DNA of 64,000 bases from Chamaelirium japonicum (GCA_947650365.1 OX393554.1:36848482-36912481), one strand, 5' to 3'. Positions 1-13,548 are shown, numbered from the stretch's first letter. Program-made: numbers and translations. Notes: generated by a model not told the origin, from the sequence alone.

Positions 1-62
1 GGTTGAAGTCGATGTCGGAGGTCCGATCCAAGCCCACGCTGAAGTGGAATGGAAGGGGAAAC

Positions 63-596
63 TCAACTCTTTGAAGGAGCGCCTTTCATTTGGTGCCTCC
101 TTGGTATGTTGAGTTTTGAAGGTGTCCTTTTGTCGCAGTTGCGGCCAGAAGACGATTGGGAAGACTCGTCTTCGAGGCGATCCCAAACACTTTGCTTCCA
201 GGGGGTAGCAGAGGGAGTTGGATCACGTCGAATCCTCTCGAGGGCAGTAGTACCCATTGACCTCCGTTGTTCGGAGTGGATGGAATATCGAGGAAGATCG
301 ACTCTCTCGCTTGTGGAGGGGATTGGAAGAGCGATTCCAGCCTCGGAGGCTGCCTTCTTCAGAGCATCCCTCTCAGCAGTGAGGGTGGCATTTTGTTTTG
401 CTAATTGAAGCAGCTGGAAGTCGACTGCAGAGATTTGGTAGGTCGATGGAGGGTCTTCAGCAGGAGCGGGTGTTGTTTGCCCAATCGACTGTCGCGCAGG
501 GTGGGCGATAGGTCGATCGACAGATTTGCCACTCCCTGAACGAACCCCCATCTCGGGGACAGCAAGGGGCTGTCCGAAGTTGAGCCTTTGACTCAT
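63..596 (-). CDS. gag-like N-terminal ORF of gypsy-type element (partial)
   Basis: A 177-codon ORF begins with MSQRLNFG about 210 bases downstream of the primer-binding site, where gag should start. The middle (around residues 60-85) is a Leu/Ala/Glu/Lys-rich helical stretch (LLQLAKQNATLTAERDALKK). A Ser/Arg-rich part follows with a SVWDRLED motif near residue 138; similar SVWDRL-type motifs occur in the N-terminal part of plant gypsy Gag proteins. The ORF ends at a TGA at 63-65, too short for a complete Gag of several hundred residues. Either the frame is broken here or this is a degraded copy. No capsid domain or zinc knuckle is reached before the window edge. Function is inferred from position and general composition, not from a strong motif. 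Confidence 0.5.
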   Translation of the reverse strand: MSQRLNFGQPLAVPEMGVRSGSGKSVDRPIAHPARQSIGQTTPAPAEDPPSTYQISAVDFQLLQLAKQNATLTAERDALKKAASEAGIALPIPSTSERVDLPRYSIHSEQRRSMGTTALERIRRDPTPSATPWKQSVWDRLEDESSQSSSGRNCDKRTPSKLNIPRRHQMKGAPSKS

Positions 597-805
597 TGAA
601 CGAGTCTCAGGACGAGGTTATTGTTGAGTGTTACTTCCTTCTGGTTGACCTTGATGTTTTGTCCTCGCCATTCAGAGAGCGAAAGGTGCAACGAGTGTGC
701 CGTTCAGTTGTATGATCAACCGAGAGGGCGAGGAAGTTTGACTATCAAGATCAGTTGTAGGTTCAACCGATCAAGTAGTAACGGTGAGTTGGACTTTTTG
801 ATCGG

Positions 806-823
806 ATCCCACAGACGGCGCCA
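806..823 (-). other. Primer-binding site of the minus-strand gypsy-type element
   Basis: On the minus strand the 18 bases begin TGGCGCCGTCTGTGGG and lie three bases beyond the LTR end at 827. A TGGCGCC start complementary to a tRNA 3' end with CCA is typical of plant gypsy PBS sites. The tRNA species is not assigned because the match beyond the first bases cannot be checked here. Confidence 0.65.
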
Positions 824-1227
824 AACTGTGGGGGAAAATCTTCGTGCCGACCCGAAGACTCTCGCAGCACCAGTCAATTGGAGTTGAAGTTGACGTCGAA
901 GATCGTTGGTCGATCTGTTGATTGAAGTTGAAGCCTTTTGATATGTCAATAGAAAGAGATATGCAATCAGAGAGTAGACACGAGAGGTGATCTCGGAGTT
1001 CAGCCGAAGCCTACGTCTCCGTGCTATAGGGAGCAACCCGAATTCACTAATACTTATGTCGAAGTGATCTCGACAGGCCGAGTATCACTAGAAACACTCT
1101 GATCTCTTCGAAGGAAAGAAGAAGATCAAAGAGAGATGGTAGATGGGAAGTCGGAAATCTCAGAGCTCTGGTTTTAGAACTGAGAGTTCGATCTGAGATT
1201 CGATCCTTTTACATTCGAAGGCTCTGC

Positions 1228-1235
1228 TATTTATA
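1228..1235 (-). promoter_or_regulatory. Candidate LTR promoter TATA box
   Basis: The minus strand reads CTATAAATAGCAG here, about 400 bases before the LTR end, a normal place for the U3/R promoter of a 2-kb plant LTR. The sequence match is good; activity is inferred. Confidence 0.5.
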
Positions 1236-1369
1236 GGCTTCTCTGGGAGGAATTCCGGGGTAAATGGCGGTTTCTACTGTTGTATTTGGGGATTCTTCAG
1301 GTAAAGCTGGTGGGCCCCGCTACCGTCTTCTGGGGGATTCCACAGACTCGTAGGCCTATCGGACAGGGC

Positions 1370-1475
1370 CGATGGGTCCCGCGGTGGTCCTCGTGGGCCC
1401 ACCAGGCAGGGCTGGTGGGTCCCGTGGTAGTCTTCGTGGTCCCACCAGGCAGGGCCGGTGGGTCCCGTGGTAGTT
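1370..1475. repeat. 43-bp tandem repeats inside the LTR
   Basis: A GC-rich unit containing ACCAGGCAGGGC and GGTGGGTCCCG recurs at 43-bp spacing (ACCAGGC at 1401 and 1444), with a more diverged copy just upstream. Confidence 0.6.
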
Positions 1476-1506
1476 AGTAAACTTCTGCCAAAATTTGCAC
1501 CCACAG

Positions 1507-1855
1507 GCAACCCTGACCGCGTGTGATGAGCTCAGCGCAGACCGCCCACGGCTGGTGCCCGCAGCTCGCCCGAGGCAGACCCTGACCGCGTGTGATGAGC
1601 TCACGCCTGAAGGAGATCGCTCGTGGCTGACGCTCCCGGCCCGCCCAGCGTTTATGAAATACTGGTAGTCAAAGCTCTCGGCGCAGACCGCCCACGGCTG
1701 GTGCCCGCAGCTCGCCCGAGGCAGACCCTGACCGCGTGTGATGAGCTCACGCCTGAAGGAGATCGCTCGTGGCTGACGCTCCCGGCCCGCCCAGCGTTTG
1801 TGAAATACTGGCAGTCAAAGCTCTCGGCGCCGACCGCCCACGACAGGTGCCTGCA
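1507..1855. repeat. 146-bp tandem repeats inside the LTR
   Basis: A unit containing GACCGCGTGTGATGAGCTCA, then a GGCCCGCCCAGCG block and a TGAAATACTGG block, recurs at exactly 146 bp (TGAAATACTGG at 1655 and 1801; CCCTG ending at 1584 and 1730). The first copy, near 1507-1570, is internally shortened. The same 146-bp period is present, inverted, in the other copy at 51303-51640. Confidence 0.75.
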
Positions 1856-2068
1856 GCCCACAAGGTGGAGGTCGCCAATGACTGGTACTCCCAATCTGAC
1901 CGTCGTGTGCAATAAAACTCCTGAGCAAGCGTCAAAGTCTCCTTGGTCGCTCCCTCATGAGGGGGTAATGTTGGGGGTAGCTGAAACTCGCCCAGGAGGT
2001 CGCCCCCCCATGCTAACCAAATCATCTTGACAGGGAGCGAGATCCACATTGGGGTGAAGGGGCCCTAC

Positions 2069-2360
2069 GCAAAGAGCTCGCTCAGGAGCTCGCCCAAGCA
2101 CGCTCAGGAGCTCGATCAAGCTCGCGCTGGAGCTCGCCCAAACTCGCTCAGGAGCTCGCCAGAGCTCGCTCAGGAGCTCGCCAGAGCTCGCTCAGGAGCT
2201 CGCCCAAGCACGCTCAGGAGCTCGATCAAGCTCGCGCTGGAGCTCACCCAAGCTCGCTCAGGAGCTCGCCAAAGCTCGCTCAGGAGCTCGCCCAAGCTCG
2301 CTCAGAAGCTCGCCCAAGCTCGCGCAATAGCTCGCCAAGCTCGCACGAGAATTCGGTTGC
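2069..2360. repeat. Short GAGCTCGCC-type tandem repeats in the LTR
   Basis: Irregular repeats built from GCTCGCTCAGGAGCTCGCC units of about 20 bp, with larger blocks repeated (the stretch near 2095-2130 recurs near 2209-2245). The related copy at 50765-51035 has the same kind of array in reverse orientation. Confidence 0.75.
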
Positions 2361-2972
2361 AGTGGCAGCGGGAGTTAGACCGTCATGCATACAAAGACAC
2401 CGGCATCACAGACGTCCCAAGCTCACTCAGGACGAGCTCGCCCTGGCTTCCCACCTGAGGTCGCCCGTAATAGGGCAGCATGAAGGGCTGCTAGGTGTCG
2501 AAATCCCACAGAAGCTACGTGGACAAATATCCATGGAAGCCCGCCCTAGTCAGTTTGAGACCGCCCAGACTTGAACAGTCCAGAATAACCACCTAGCAGC
2601 GACAAGAAAGATGCTCTCCCCCACTCAAACCGCCTTGCAGGCTCGATGATAAAGAATGTCAGGGGTGCGAGTTCCAAGGATCGTCAGAGACCCACGCGAG
2701 CCAGAACGTGGGGGTCTAGAAGGCTCTGGAAAGAATCTCCACGTGTCGGGCAACGGTAGGTCGCCAATGTCTATAAATGCCCACCCCCAGGCTCCAGAGT
2801 ACAGGTTGGAAACCCTTTTCCCTACCACTTTTGTCTACTACAGCTCGCCGTTGTGCACCTGAGACTGACTTGAGCATCGGAGGGTCTGCGCTCCTAAGGG
2901 AGCCAGCCGTTCTCACGCTTTTTCTTTGTCTTGCAGGCAGCCCGCACGGACCAGTGAAAAATCCCCCAAACA

Positions 2973-5900
2973 GATCGTACGAATGAATTAGAGTGGATCG
3001 TACGAATGAATTAGAATTGATCGTACGAATGAATTAGAATGGATACATTCATACGAATGAATTAGAAAGGATCGTACGAATGAATTAGAATGAATTGTAC
3101 GAATGAATTAGAATGGATCGTATGATTGAATTAGAATGGCTCATACGAATGAATTAGAATGGATCATACGATTGAATGGATCGTACGAATGAATTAGAAT
3201 GGATACATTCGTGCGAATGAATTAGAATGGATCGAACGAATGAATTAGAATGGTTCGTACGAATGAATTAGAATGGATACATTCGTACGAATGAATTAGA
3301 ATGGATCGTACAATCCATTCTAATTCATTCATACGATCCATTCAAATTCATTCGTACGATCCATTCTAATTCATTTGTATGATCCATTCAAATTCATTCG
3401 CACGAATGTATCCATTCTAATTTATTCATACGAAACATTCTAATTCATTCGTATGATCCATTATAATTCATTCGTACGATCCATTCAAATTCTTTCGAAT
3501 GATCCATTCTAATTCATTCGTACGATCCATTCTAATTCATTCGCACGAATGTATCCATTATAATTCATTCGTACGATCCATTCTAATTCATTCATACGAT
3601 CCATTTTAATTCATTCGTACGATCCATTCTAATTCATTCGCACGAATGTATCCATTCTAATTCATTCGTATGTTCCATTCTAATTCATTCGTATGATCCA
3701 TTCTAATTTATTCGCACGAACGTATCCATTCTAATTCATTCGTATTATCCATTCTAATTCATTCGTACGATCCATTCTAATTCATTCGAATGAATTAGAA
3801 TGAATTATAATGGATCGTATGAATGAATTAGAATGGATCGTACGAATGAATTAGAATGGATCGTACGAATGAACTAGAATGGATACATGCGTTCGAATGA
3901 ATTAGAATGGATCGTATGAATAAATTAGAATAGATTGTATGAATGAACTAGAATTAATCGTACGAATGAATTAGAATAGATCTTACGAATGATATAGAAA
4001 GGATACATTCATGCGAATTAATTAGAATGGGTCGTACGAATGAATTATAATGGATCGTACGAATGAATTAGAATGGATCGTATGATGCATTCTAATTCAT
4101 TCGTACGAACGAATGTAGCCATTCTAATTCTTTCACATGATCTATTCTCATTCATTCGTACGAATGGATCATACGAATGAATTAGAATGGATCAAACGAA
4201 TGAATTAGAATGGATCGTACGAATAAATTAGAATGGATGTATTCGTGCGAATGAATTAAAATGGATCATACGAATGAATTAAAATGGATCGTACGAATGA
4301 ATTAGAATGGATTGTACGAATGAATTAGAATGAATACATTTGTGGGAATGAATTAGAATGGATCGTACGAATGAATTAGATTTGATCGTATGAATGAATT
4401 ATAATGGATACATTCGTGCGAATGAATTTGAATGGATCGTGCGTATGAATTAGAATGGATCGTACGAATGTATTAGAATGGATTGTATGAATAAATTAGA
4501 ATGGATCATACGAATGAATTTGAATGAATCCATTCTAATTCATTCGCATGATCCATTCTAATTCATTCGCACGATCCATTCTAATTCATTCACATGATCC
4601 ATTCTAATTCATTCGTACGATTCATTCAAATTCATTCGCACGAATGTATCCATTCTAATTCATTCCTATGATCTATTATAATTCATTTGTACGATCCATT
4701 CTTATTCATTCATACGATCCATTCTAATTCATTCGCACGAATGTAACCATTCTAATTCATTCGTACGATCCATTCTAATTCATTCGTACGATCCATTCTA
4801 ATTCATTCGTACGATCCATTCTAATTCATTAGGACGAATGTATCCATTCTAATTCATTAGTACGAACCATTCTAATTCATTCGTACGATCCATTCCAATT
4901 CGTTCGCATGAATGTATCCATTCTAATTCATTCGTACGATCCATTCTAATTCATTCGTACGATCCATTCTAATTTATTCATACAATCCATTCTAATTCAT
5001 TCGCACAAATGTATCCAGTTTAATTCATTCGTACGATCCATTCTAATTCATTCGTACGAACCATTCTAATTCATTCATACAATCTATTCTAATTCATTCG
5101 CACGATCCATTATCCATTCTAATACATTCATACGATCCATTCTAATTCACTCGTACAATCCATTCTAATGCATTCATACGATACATTCTAATTCATTCGC
5201 ATGAATATATCCATTCTAATTCATTCGTACGGTCCATTCTAATTCATTCGTACGATCTATTCTAATTTATTCGTACGATCCATTCTAATTTATCTGCACG
5301 AATATATCCATTCTAATTCATTCGTACGATCCATTCTAATTCTTTCGCATGAATGTATCCATTCTAATTCATTCGTACGATCCATTCTAATTCATTCACA
5401 TGAATGTATCTATTGTAATTCATTCATACGATCCATTCTAATTCATTCGTACGATCCATTTTAATTTATTCGTAAGATCCATTTTAATTCATTTGTATGA
5501 TCCATTCTAATTCATTCGCACAAATGTATCTATTCTAATTCATTCGTACGATCCATTCTAATTCATTCGCACGAATGTATCCATTCTAATTCATTCGCAC
5601 GATCCATTCTAATTCATTCGTACGATCCATTCTAATTCATTCGTACAATCCACTCTAATTCATTCGCACGAATATATCTAATCTAATTTATTCATACGAT
5701 CCATTCTAATGCATTCGAACGATCGATTCTAATTCATTCGTATGATCCATTCTAATTCATTCATACGATCCATTCCAATTCATTCGCATGAATGTATCCA
5801 TTCTAATTCATTCGTACGATCCATTCTAGTTCATTCGTACGATCCATTCAAATTCATTCGCACGAATGTATCCATTCTAATTTATTTGTACGATCCACTC

Positions 5901-7135
5901 TAATTCATTTGTTCAATCCATTCTAATTCATTTGCATGATCTATTCTAATTCATTCGTATGATCCATTCTAATTCATTCACACGAATGTATCCATTCTAA
6001 TTCATTCGTACGATCCATTCTAATTCATTCGTATGATCTATTCTAATTAATTCGCACGAATGTATCCATTCTAATTCATTCGCACGAATATATCCATTCT
6101 AATTCATTCGTACGATAGACTATAGCCATTCTAATTCATTCATAAAATCCATTATAATTCATTCTAATTAGAATGGATACATTTGTGCGAATGAATTAGA
6201 ATGGATCATACAAATGAATTAGAATAGATCGTACGAATGAATTAGAATGGATACATTCGTGCGAATGAATTAGAATGGATCGAACGAATGAATTAGAATG
6301 GATCGTACGAATGAATTAAAATGGATACATTCGGGCGAATGAATTTGAATGGATCATACGAATGAATTAGAAAAGATACATTGGTGCGAATGAATTTAAA
6401 GGGATCGTACGAATGAATTAGAATGGATCGTACGATTGAATTAGAATGGATACATTCGTGCGAATAAATTAGAATGGATCGTACGAATGAATTAGAATGG
6501 ATACATTTGTGCGAATGAATTAGAATGGATTGTACGAATGAATTAGAATGGATCGTGCAAATGAATTAGAATGGATCGTACGAATGAATCAGAATGGATA
6601 CATTCGTTCGAATCGTACGAATGAATTAGAATGGATCATACGAATGAATTAGAATAGATCGTACGAATGATTTAGAATGGATCGTATGAATGTATCCATT
6701 CTAATTCATTCATACGATTCGTACGATCCATTCTAATTCATTCGTACGATCCATTCTAATTCATTCGTACGATCCATTCTAATTCATTTGTACGATCTAT
6801 TCTAATTCATTCATACGATCCATTCTAATTCATTCACAAGAATGTATCCATTCTAATTCATTCGTATGATCCATTCTAATTCATTCGCACGAATATATCC
6901 ATTCAAATTCATTCGTACGATCCATTCTAATTCATTCACACGAATGTATCCTTTCTAATTCATTCGTACGATCCATTATAATTCATTCGTATGATCCATT
7001 CTAATTCATTCACAAGAATGTATCCATTCAATTAGAATGGATCATACGAATGAATTAGAATGGATCATACGAATGAATTAGAATGGATACATTCGTTCGA
7101 ATGAATTAGAATGGATCGTACGAATGAATTAGAAT
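2973..7135. repeat. 23/28-bp satellite array, disordered type with repeated orientation switches
   Basis: Each monomer has a constant 14-base part, GAATGAATTAGAAT, plus a variable part: usually GGATCGTAC (23-bp monomer) or GGATACATTCGTGC (28-bp monomer). Orientation alternates along the array. Approximate blocks are plus 2973-3311, minus 3312-3788, plus 3789-4087, minus 4088-4158, plus 4159-4533, minus 4534-6165, plus 6166-6695, minus 6696-7030 and plus 7031-7135. The ordered variant monomers seen in later blocks (AGCTCGTAC, GGGTCGTAC) are essentially absent. There are no coding features. Confidence 0.9.
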
Positions 7136-9450
7136 AATAATTTTAAATTAACTAATTATTTAAATAATAAGTAAATAGTTATTGAATTAAGTTTTTATTT
7201 TATTTTTTATAATTTATTAAAATAATTTGTTAATTCTTTCATTAAATAATAATTTATTTTAATTATAATTTATTTTCATTATTTTAATTATAATTTATTT
7301 AACTATGAAATTATTTAATTATAATTTCTTTTCTAAAAAAGTTTTTAAATATTTAAATAATTGACTAATTTTTTAATTATTTTAAAAATTTATTATTTAA
7401 ATAATTTTTTATATAATTATCTAAATAATAAAATTCTAATTTTGTAATTATTTCAATAAATAAATATTTAAAACTTTATTTAAATTATAATATAAAATTT
7501 TATTACATAATAATTTAGTTATATAATTTTTAATTATATTATTTTATTAGTTGAAAATTTTATAATTTATTTAAATTATTATTTATTTAACTATGTAATT
7601 ATTTAATAAATAAATTATTTTTTTGTTTAAGAAAATAATCCATTTAATATATTTCTTTACGAAATAAGATTTTAAATATTTAAATAATTAAATATATATT
7701 TATTTATTTTAAAATATTATTATTTAAATAATTCTTTATATAATGGTCAAAGTGATGAAATTCTAATTTTATAATTATTTAAATATATAATTATAAAATA
7801 ATTTATTTAAATAATAATCTAATATTTTATTACATAACAATTTACTTATGTATTTATTAATTAAACTATTTTATTATTTCAATAAATTATTAACTATTAG
7901 AATTTATTCTTTCAATTATTACTGAAATATTTAAAAAATAAAATACTTAAATTTATTTATTTACAATATTATATAAGAATATATTGTAAATATTTTATTA
8001 AAATATAATAATAATATAAAGAAATAATTGAATTATTCAAATATTTTATAAAATATTTAAATAATTATTTGAATCATCATTCCATAAATTATAATTAATC
8101 CAATATTTTTATTATGTACTTATTTAATAATTCAATAATGATTATTGAATAATGATTCGAATAATTATTTAATTAATTTCTAAAATATTTAAATATTTTC
8201 TTATTTCTTTAGGTTATTAATATTTTTTAATAAAATAATTTATTTATATTATTATTTCAGATTTTAATCAAATAATTTCAGTATTTTATTATTTCAATAA
8301 TGATATATTAATTCAAATAATAAATTGTAATAATTAATAATTTATTAAAAAAATAAAATAATTTATTCAATAATTAAATAAATAAATTTTTATGTAATAA
8401 AATTATTATATTATCATTTAAATAAAATATTAAATAATTATTTAAATAATAATTATTTCAATAAATATTTTAATAAATAATTATTTAATAATTTATTTAA
8501 ATAATAATCTAAAAATTTAGTTATATAATTATTAATTCAATTATAAATTTATTAATAATTTCATTACATAAGGATTTATTTCAATTATTATTTATTTAAC
8601 TATAAATTCATTTAATAATTAAATTCATTTTTTGTTTAAGTAAATAATCTATATAATCTATTTCTATACTAAATAAGTTTTAAAATATTTAAAAATTTAA
8701 CTAATTATTTAATTATTTTAAAAATTTATTATTTAAATAATTCCTTATATAATTCTCTAAATAAAAAATTTCTAATTTTATAATTATTTAGATAAATATT
8801 TATTAAATAATTTCTTTAAATAATAATATAATAATTTTATTACATAATAATTTAGTATTGTAATTATTAATTAAATTATTTTTTTATTTCAAACAGTTAT
8901 AATTTATTTCAATTATTATTTAGTCAAGTATGAAATTATTTAGTAATTAAATTATTTTTTTGTTTAATTAAATAATCTATTTAATATATTTCTTTACTAA
9001 TTGTTTTTAAAATATATAAATAATTGAATAAATACTTAATTATTTTAAAAAATTATTATTTAAATAATTCTTTATATAATTATGTAATTAATGAAATTCT
9101 AATTTTATAATTATTTTATATTATTTAATTATTGAAATAATTTTTTATTTTATTACTTAATAAAATAAATAATTTTTTGATGTATTTTATTTAATTTTTC
9201 ATCATTTAATAAAATAATTTGTTAATTATTTCATTACATAATAATTTATTTAAATTATTATTTATCTAACTATTCAATTATTTAATAATTAAATGTATTT
9301 AATATATTTCTTTACTAAATAATAATCTAATAATTTTATTACACTATAATTTAGTTATGTAATTATTAATTAAATTATTTTATTATTTCAAAAAATTTAA
9401 AATTAATATAATTTATTCTTTAAATTATTACTTAAATATTTAAAAAATAT
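7136..9450. repeat. AT-rich tandem repeat, period about 325 bp
   Basis: Almost pure A/T. A recognisable landmark (TTTCTTTACTAAATAAG and variants) recurs near 7325, 7651, 8661, 8989 and 9306, giving spacings of about 317-328 bp where copies are adjacent. Other landmarks recur in fixed order: a stretch like AATTCTTTATATAATTATCT, then AAATTCTAATTTTATAATTA, then ACATAATAATTTAGTTATG. No gene is visible. Confidence 0.75.
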
Positions 9451-10138
9451 AGGAATAAATTAGAATGGATATATTCGTGCGAATGAATTAGAATAGATCG
9501 TACGAATGAATTAGAATGGATCTTACGAATGAATTAAAATGGGTCGTATGAATGAATTAGAATAGCTCATACAAAAGAATAATAATGGTTCGTATGAATG
9601 AATTAGAATGGATCATACAAATGAATTAGAATGGATACATTCGTGCGAATGAATTAAAATAAATCGTATAAATGAATTAGAATGTATCGTACGAATGAAT
9701 TAGAATGGGTCGTACGAATGAATTGGAATAGCTCGTACGAATGAATTAGAATTGCTCGTACGAATGAATTAGAATGGTTCGTACGAATGAATTAGAATGG
9801 ATCATACGAATAAATTAGAATTGATACATTCGTGCGAATGAATTAGAATAGATCGTATGAATTAATTAGATTGGATCGTATGAATGAATTAGAATAGATT
9901 GTACGAATGAATTAGATTGGATCATACATATGAATTAGAATAGGACATACGAATAAATTGAATGGTTCGTACGAATAAATTAGAATGGATCATACGAATG
10001 AATTAGAATGGGTCATATGAATGAATTAGAATAGCTCGTACGAATGAATTAGAATAGCTCATAAGAATGAATTAGAACAGATCGTACAAATGAATTAGAA
10101 TGGATCATACGAATGAATTAGAATAGATCGTACGAATG
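9451..10138 (+). repeat. 23/28-bp satellite block, higher-order type
   Basis: Monomers follow a recurring order of variable parts: the 28-bp monomer, then AGATC, GGATC, GGGTC, AGCTC, AGCTC, GGTTC and GGATC types. Some repeats lack one member. The left edge is the recurring junction in which ...TTTAAAAAATATAGGAAT runs into the first monomer. Confidence 0.85.
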
Positions 10139-13100
10139 AAATTATGTAACTATTTTTTTAATTTATTTAATTAATTCATTAAATAACCAATTATTGAAAT
10201 AATAAAATAATTAAATAATTCATCATTTTATTATTCAATAAGTAAATAACGAATATATTTAATTAATTACCATTAAAGAAATATTTCTCATAACTTTTAT
10301 TTAATTATTTTATAAAATTATTTATTAATTTAATTATTTATTTTATAAAGTAATAAAATAATATAATTACTAATTACTAATTATTTTAAAAAAATTATAT
10401 TATTTAAAAAATATTTTATTACTTATATGTTCAAATAATTAACTAATTATTTAAATCATAAGTAAATAGTTATTGAATTAATTTTTTATTTTATTCTTTA
10501 ATGAAATAACTATTTTTTCGATATATTTTATTTAATTTTTTTATAATTGAATAAAATAATTTGTTAATTATTTTAATATATAATAATTTATTTTAATTAT
10601 TATTTATTTAAGTATTTAATTATTCAATAATTAAATTATTTTTTTGTTAAAGCAAATAATTAATTCATTTTTTCATTATTTAAAAAAATTATTATTTCAA
10701 TAATTCTTTATACAATTATCTAAATAAGGAAATTCTAATTTTACAAATATTTTAATAAATAATTATGAAAATATTTATTTAAATGATAATATTATAATTT
10801 TAATACATAATAATTTATTTATGTAATTATTAATTAAATTATTTTATTATTTCAAAAAATTATAATTTATTTTCATTATAATTTTAGTTAATTATGAAAT
10901 TTTTTAATAATTAAATTATTTTTTCATTTAAGTAAATAATCAATTTAATATGTTTCTTTACTAAATAAGTTTTTAATTATTTAAATAATTGAATAATTAT
11001 TTATTTATTAAAATTAATTACTATTTCAATAATTCATTATATTATTATCTAATTAATAATTTTCTAATTTTATCATTTTTTTAATAAATATTTATTTCAA
11101 AATATTTTAAAATAATAATCTAATAATTTCATTATATAATAATTTAAATAATAATGATATAATGGAATTATTTTGTTAGAATATAAAAATAATATAAAAA
11201 AATAATTAAATTATTGAAATATTTTTAAAATAATTTAATGCAAATATTAAATAAATAAATAATGCAAATAATATTCAATAAGTAAATAATGCAAATATTT
11301 AATAAATAATAATTTATAGAATACTGATTCAAATAATATTTTAATTATTTTATCAAATATTTAAATAATTTAATTTTTTCTTTATATTATTAATATTTTT
11401 TAATAAAGTAATTCAATTATATCATTATATAATATTTTCATCAAATAATTTAAGTATTATATTATTGAAATATTTATGTAATAATTTCAAGTATAAATTT
11501 AATTAGTTTATTATATTTTTAAATATTAAAATATTTTAATCAATAATTATATAACTAAATTATTATGTAATAAAATTATTAGATCATTATTTAAATTAAT
11601 TATTAAATAACTATTTATTTAAATAACTAAAATATTAGAATTTAATTATTTAGATAATGAAAAAAAGAATTATTTAAATAATAAATTTTTTCATTAATTA
11701 ATTAATTACTTAATTATTCAAATATATCAAATATATCAAATATATCAAATAAAATATTATATAATTCAATAAATAAAAAAAATTATTTAATTATGAAATA
11801 TTAATTGAAATAAGTCAAAAAATAATTATTTAATTAAGTAATAAAATAAAAAAATAATTAAATAATTATTTACTTATTATTTAAATAGTTAGTTAATTAT
11901 TTGAATATATGAATAGTATCATCTCAATATTATTATGATTATCATTGTAATGTTTGTATAATGTTTTTAATAATAGTAGTCATTTATTTAATTATAAAAT
12001 ACTTTTAATAATTAAAATATTTTAATAATTAAGTTTTCATTAAAATAATAATTTTATTTATTTATTTAGTTATATAGTTATTTAATAAAATTTATTACTT
12101 TATTTATTTATTAATTAATTGATTATTAAATAATTAAATTATTTAATTATTTATGGTTTTAAATAATAAATAAAGAAATAATGATTTAAATATAAATTCA
12201 TTTATTTTATTAGTTATTTCTTTAATAATTATTATTTTTAAATTATTTTAATTAATTAATTAAATAATAAATTATTAAAATAATAAAATAATTAATTAAT
12301 TCATTGTTTTATTATTAAATAAGTAAATAATAAAATTATTTAATTAATTAACATTAACGAAATAATTATTATAATTTTTCTTTAATTCTTTTATGAAATA
12401 ATTTATTATTTTAATTGTTTATTCAATAAAGTAATAAAATAATATCATAATTTCATAAATAATTACTTATTATTTTGAAAAAATTATATTATTTCAAAAA
12501 ATAGTTTATTATTTATATGTTCAAATAATTAACTAATATGTTCAAATAATTCACTAATTATTAAATTAAGTAATTATTGAATTAATTTTTTATTTTATTA
12601 CTTAATAAAATAATCAATTTTTTGATGTATTTTATTTAATTTTTTATAATTTAATTAAATAATTTTTTAATTAATAAAGTACATAATAATTTATTTAAAT
12701 TATTTTTTATTTCATTATGAAATTATTTAATAATTAAATAATTTTTTTATTTAAGTAAATAATCTATTTAATATATTTCTTTACTAAATAAATTTTTAAA
12801 TATTTAAATAATTGACAAATTATTTAATTAATTATAAAAAATATTATTTAAATAATTTTTTATATAATTATCTAAATAATAAAATTCTAATTTTATAATT
12901 ATTTCAATAAATTATTATTCAATAATTGATTTAAATGATAATATAATAATTTTATTACATAATTATTTAGTTATGCAATCATTAATTAAATTATTTTATT
13001 ATTTCAAAAATTAAAATTTATTTAAATTAATAATAATTTAACTATGAATAAATTATTATTATTTAAATATTACTTATTTATTTATTATTTTATTATTTAT

Positions 13101-13548
13101 TTATTAAAAAAATTTATTTTTTAAATAATTCTTTATATAATTATCTAATTAATGGAATTCTAATTTTATAATTATTTAATATTATTTAGTTATTGAATTA
13201 ATTTTTTATTTTATTACTTAATGAAATAATTAATTTTTTGATGTATTTTAGTTAATTTTTCATAATTTAATAAAATAATTTGTTAATTATTTCATTATAT
13301 AATTATTTATTTTTTAAAAAAAATTATAATTTAAATAATTCTTTAAATATTTATCTAATTAATGAAATTCTAATTTTATAATTATTTAAAAAAATAATTA
13401 TATAATAAATTATTTAATTAATAACCAAATAATTTTATTTCATAATAATTTTTTTATATAATTATTAATTAAATTATTTTATTATATCAAAAAATTATTA
13501 ATTATTATAATTTATTTTTTAAATTATTTCTTAAATATTTAAAAAATA
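10139..13548. repeat. AT-rich repeat region (about 325-bp family plus a longer composite unit)
   Basis: Almost pure A/T. The TTTCTTTACTAAATAAG landmark is seen near 10963 and 12778. A second landmark, AGTATCATCTCAATATTATT (near 11925), marks a longer composite unit that recurs near 26240, 26885, 30340 and 33870. No gene is visible in this 3.4 kb. Confidence 0.7.

Larger units (their letters stand above)
1..2972 (-). mobile_element. Ty3/gypsy-type LTR retrotransposon, 5' end only (gag start, leader, 5' LTR)
   Basis: The element reads on the minus strand and is cut by the left window edge. In transcription order it has an LTR (2972 down to 827), a primer-binding-like site (823-806), a leader and the start of a gag-like ORF (596-63). 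Its outer end abuts the 23-bp satellite at 2973, so it probably inserted into that array. A second copy of the family, in the opposite orientation and roughly 85-90% identical by eye, starts at 50261. The PBS style beginning TGGCGCCG is common in plant gypsy elements. A Tat-like lineage is possible, but no pol domain is visible to decide it. Confidence 0.75.
827..2972 (-). repeat. 5' LTR of the minus-strand gypsy-type element (2146 bp)
   Basis: On the minus strand it begins TGTTTGGGGGATTTTTC at 2972 and ends GATTTTCCCCCACA at 827, giving TG...CA termini that form a short terminal inverted repeat. It is GC-rich compared with the neighbouring satellite and carries three separate internal tandem repeats (about 1370-1475, 1507-1855 and 2069-2360). 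Several open frames between 1270 and 2460 run through these repeats on both strands. They look like by-products of GC-rich repetition, not genes. The outer 1.4 kb is homologous to 50261-51649. Confidence 0.8.

Noticed and set aside
1280..2458. Several overlapping open frames on both strands in the GC-rich LTR
   Set aside because: They track the 43-, 146- and 20-bp repeats, overlap each other on both strands and have repetitive composition.
2770..2778. TATAAATG on the plus strand in the gypsy LTR as the element promoter
   Set aside because: Antisense to the element and near the LTR outer end; the minus-strand TATAAATAG at 1228-1235 is better placed.
2973..7135. Regular short repeats resembling a CRISPR array
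   Set aside because: Monomers are contiguous and near-identical, with no unique spacers, in both orientations, in a plant repeat context.
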